Shown here: positions 61,554-64,000 of the stretch, piece by piece | How the letters are laid out: every line of letters starts with the position of its first letter | Position numbering within the stretch: the first letter of the stretch is position 1 | Source: an uncultured Paludibacter sp. | GTDB lineage: Bacteria > Bacteroidota > Bacteroidia > Bacteroidales > Paludibacteraceae | Assembly: GCA_937927845.1 (NCBI GenBank) | Contig: CALFXE010000112.1 | Span: 1 to 64,000 of the forward strand | Direction of reading: 5' to 3' | DNA length: 64,000 nucleotides | The notes under the pieces: generated by a model | Seen by the model: only the letters and a program-made list of their open reading frames with translations | What the model was told of the DNA's origin: nothing | Databases searched by the model: none | Translations under genes and position numbers: made by a program

Positions 61554-63590
61554 TTAGTCTACTTCATCTTCGTCAGCTACAGCTTCCTGCCAAGTTTCCC
61601 ATTTAGGAGTTGACGGATCATAACCATCATATCCATAATTTTGAGCTAATTTACCCTTTCTGTTAGCCGTTATAGATTCATTAAAGAGTGGCCAATAAAT
61701 ATTTTTCTTATCCATTGTATATTTAATGGTGTTTATTGTTCCACCTTGAATAGTTATAGTTGGTCCGTTATACATTTTACCGCATTTAGTAACGCGCTGA
61801 TACCAATAACTACCTCCGTTTGGATCTGTGCCTTCCTGTTTGTCAAAATTATCTATGCTATAAGTATTACCCCATTCATCGGGCATACCACTACGTGCAA
61901 GACATAAAGAAACACGAGTTAACTCTACGTTACGCCATTCTTCCCAATATAATTCGCGTGCACGTTCATCCATTATATCACCAATAGTAATACTATTGTA
62001 TAATTCGGAACATTTTGCTCTTTTCCTTATTTCATTTACATCAGAAGTACCGTCTTTCCCTTGATAAAATTTCGCTTCTGCACGTAATAGATAAGCTTCA
62101 GCCAAACGATAAAGATACCAATCGCCATTACCACCATTAGTAGCACCATAAAAATTAACTGTAGCTTTATTTGCTTCAGCTATAACATCATCCATATAAA
62201 ATTTATAAAGTGGAACATCAAACCAACGACGAATAGTGTCTTTGCACAATAAATTACCATAGTCATCATAAAGTGAAAGCGGTTTCCCAAATTCAGAAGA
62301 CTCTTTATTACTTACTTTAATATCTGTCATTTTAACCCAGTTGCCATGTGCCGAGCTGTGACGCAAATCGGTGTTATCCATCCTGCCGTTAACCTGCCAC
62401 ATTGTATGCTGTTGATAATAAGTAGGACGCACCGTTCCGATACCGCGTCCAAAAGCACGTGAATAATCATATTGAATATTGTAGTTAGCATTAGTTCGAG
62501 CTAATTCAGCTATTGCCTGTTTACCATCTTTAGTTTTTGGTGAACCTACGCCTGTGTTATGGTAATAAGGGTTTATCATACGCATTGTATGAAATGGCGT
62601 AAAACCTTCTTCGTCAGATCCACGATTAACAATGCCTAAAATAACTTCTTTATTTGCGGCTATAAGCTTATTCTCGGCACGGTGCATATCCCATATTACA
62701 TTACGGGTAATAGGCCATGTTTCAGGCTCTCCTCCGTCATTGAATGTTCCAAAGCTATCTCCTTGAATTAACGAGTATTCAGAATTATTAATCAGTTCAT
62801 CTAACTGAGCCTCTGCTTTACCGTACTCTCCTACAGCCAAATATAATTTTGAAAGCAACATACGGCAAGCACCCTTACTTACCATTCCTATCTGTGCCAT
62901 ATTCTTTTGATCGGGAACCCATTCTGCAGCAAATTCCATGTCCTTGGTTATCAGCTCCAAAATGGCATCACGCTTTGTACTGCGGTAATTTTGTTTCGGC
63001 ACTTCTGTAACTTTCGTAAGCAACGGAACATCACCGTATTGGAACACTAATGCATAATAGCGAAAAGCACGATGGAAATACGCTCTACCTTTATAAGCAT
63101 TTTTAGTTGCTTCATCTAATTCTTCTATTCCATCAATATATTGAATGATGGTATTCGCCTGCATTATTACATAATAACTCTCATGCCAAAAATGCCAACC
63201 GGAATGTGTCTGATCCAATGAAACATATAAATCATTTTTTCCAGTGCTATTGTTGCGAGTACCAATACTTGTAGGTGTAAGCTGATTTGCGACATCACAT
63301 AGCATTTTTGCTTTATCAGTTGCACCGGCAACCATCAAGTCGGAAAATATATATTCTGAAGCGATTGGTTCTATAGTACCTTTGGCAGAAGTATAATATA
63401 ATTTCAAATGACGATCACAAAATGCCAACACAGACTTTAATCCTGACTCGGTAGAGAAAGTCTCAGCCGGTTCGTAGATCGATACGGGTTCAGGTTTCAG
63501 AAAATCATCCGAACACCCGCTTAATAATGCACTGATGCCCAAAAATAAAGAAAGGCATATATAATTTACTTTTTTAATTATCGTTTTCAT
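61554..63590 (-). CDS. SusD/RagB-like lipoprotein of the PUL
   Basis: 678 residues, larger than usual (about 500-600). Lipoprotein signal (LFLGISALLSGCSDDF), SusD-type TPR helices (ANTIIQYIDGIEELDEATKN, GRAYFHRAFRYYALVFQYGD, ACRMLLSKLYLAVGEYGKAE) and the C-terminal RagB/SusD region (YLYRLAEAYLLRAEAKFYQG, IMDERARELYWEEWRNVELT, YWPLFNESI). It binds the glycan next to its SusC partner (63619 onward). The extra length is in the central part (about 285-460). It is separated from SusC by 28 bases. Confidence 0.95.
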   Translation of the reverse strand: MKTIIKKVNYICLSLFLGISALLSGCSDDFLKPEPVSIYEPAETFSTESGLKSVLAFCDRHLKLYYTSAKGTIEPIASEYIFSDLMVAGATDKAKMLCDVANQLTPTSIGTRNNSTGKNDLYVSLDQTHSGWHFWHESYYVIMQANTIIQYIDGIEELDEATKNAYKGRAYFHRAFRYYALVFQYGDVPLLTKVTEVPKQNYRSTKRDAILELITKDMEFAAEWVPDQKNMAQIGMVSKGACRMLLSKLYLAVGEYGKAEAQLDELINNSEYSLIQGDSFGTFNDGGEPETWPITRNVIWDMHRAENKLIAANKEVILGIVNRGSDEEGFTPFHTMRMINPYYHNTGVGSPKTKDGKQAIAELARTNANYNIQYDYSRAFGRGIGTVRPTYYQQHTMWQVNGRMDNTDLRHSSAHGNWVKMTDIKVSNKESSEFGKPLSLYDDYGNLLCKDTIRRWFDVPLYKFYMDDVIAEANKATVNFYGATNGGNGDWYLYRLAEAYLLRAEAKFYQGKDGTSDVNEIRKRAKCSELYNSITIGDIMDERARELYWEEWRNVELTRVSLCLARSGMPDEWGNTYSIDNFDKQEGTDPNGGSYWYQRVTKCGKMYNGPTITIQGGTINTIKYTMDKKNIYWPLFNESITANRKGKLAQNYGYDGYDPSTPKWETWQEAVADEDEVD

Positions 63591-63618
63591 ACGTTTAAAT
63601 TTTATTTTTGGTAATGTT

Positions 63619-64000
63619 TTAAAAAGTTATATTCAATCCTAAAGAATATGTACGTGCAGCATACGTTCCAGTTTCCGGATCACCATATTCCCATTCCTGT
63701 GTCCAGTTAGCAACATTGCGTACAGAACCAAATATCTTAAGACGTTCAATCTCAAATTTCGATGTCCACACTTTAGGTAGTGTATACCCTATGGATATAT
63801 TCTCTAAACGAATGAATGAACGGTTTATAAGTTTTCCCGGTGAAGTTGCCCCTGTCGGACCTACTGCACCAATTCTACCATATTCATTAGTCGAATTCTC
63901 AAGTGTCCAATAATCTTTTTTAGATACATTCACATATCCCGCAGTCATATTTTCAGATGTATTATCATTATTCATGTAACTTGTTGACAAACTCTTATGT
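63619..64000 (-). CDS. SusC-like TonB-dependent receptor, C-terminal part (runs off the right edge)
   Basis: About 127 residues of the C-terminal beta-barrel (the frame is open to base 64000). It has the conserved end: RSFIRLENISIGYTLPKV, RLKIFGSVRNVANWTQ, GDPETGTYAARTYSLGLNIT and the final Phe. It is the partner of the SusD gene immediately downstream. The start, plug and TonB box lie outside the window, as would any regulator of this PUL. Confidence 0.93.
   Translation of the reverse strand, partial: HKSLSTSYMNNDNTSENMTAGYVNVSKKDYWTLENSTNEYGRIGAVGPTGATSPGKLINRSFIRLENISIGYTLPKVWTSKFEIERLKIFGSVRNVANWTQEWEYGDPETGTYAARTYSLGLNITF

Overview
The window looks like the chromosome of an anaerobic or microaerophilic member of the Bacteroidales. 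The evidence is the AT-rich background, many Bacteroidetes-type -7 boxes (TAnnTTTG), two SusC/SusD systems, type IX secretion (T9SS) C-terminal domains on several large secreted proteins, rubrerythrin, flavodoxin, a NrfHA ammonifying nitrite reductase and a LytTR two-component system. No rRNA, tRNA, CRISPR array or intact insertion sequence was recognised.

Layout. 1-8 kb is mostly housekeeping: the end of an AraC-type regulator, a hairpin-rich intergenic repeat, rubrerythrin, an ABC-F ATPase, folK, a DUF2007 protein, a tight DUF5063 / 3'-5' exonuclease / rRNA methyltransferase operon, an ECF-type sigma factor and flavodoxin. 8.2-14.1 kb holds a secreted serpin fused to a carboxypeptidase-regulatory-like domain, followed after 10 bases by nrfH, nrfA and two cytochrome c maturation genes. 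14.2-27.2 kb is a starch/maltodextrin locus: malQ, a LacI-type regulator, an MFS sugar transporter, a GH13 lipoprotein, then SusC-, SusD- and SusE-like outer membrane proteins. A further GH13 enzyme carrying a T9SS signal (34.2-36.9 kb) belongs to the same regulon. 27.4-33.8 kb, minus strand, is one operon for a TolC / periplasmic adaptor / MacB-type ABC exporter with its own LytS/LytTR two-component system. 37-42.6 kb has an APC-type permease, mutL, a small membrane protein and manC. 42.9-64 kb, all minus strand, is a large polysaccharide utilization locus (PUL) that runs off the right edge: SusC (partial), SusD, a GH43 lipoprotein, five modular T9SS proteins sharing one N-terminal module, a sulfatase and a sialate O-acetylesterase.

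How the parts work together. The LacI-type regulator very probably controls malQ, susC and the distant T9SS amylase: a TGCAAACGTTTGCA-type palindrome lies exactly 54 bases upstream of the -7 box in all three promoters, a geometry that suggests activation rather than roadblock repression. The LytTR regulator probably acts on the tolC promoter, where three direct repeats with a 21-base period fit the known LytTR site. In the PUL, secreted enzymes would be anchored or released through T9SS, cut, desulfate and deacetylate a complex glycan, and feed oligosaccharides to SusCD.

Most interesting items: the constant-spacing LacI regulon; the T9SS protein family with seven copies of a shared jelly-roll-like module on different catalytic domains and one member with none; the tandem 510-base duplication in the GC-rich sulfatase gene; a decayed GH53 galactanase tail after the starch SusE gene; the serpin fusion next to nrfHA; and a dispersed AT-rich repeat found at three intergenic sites.
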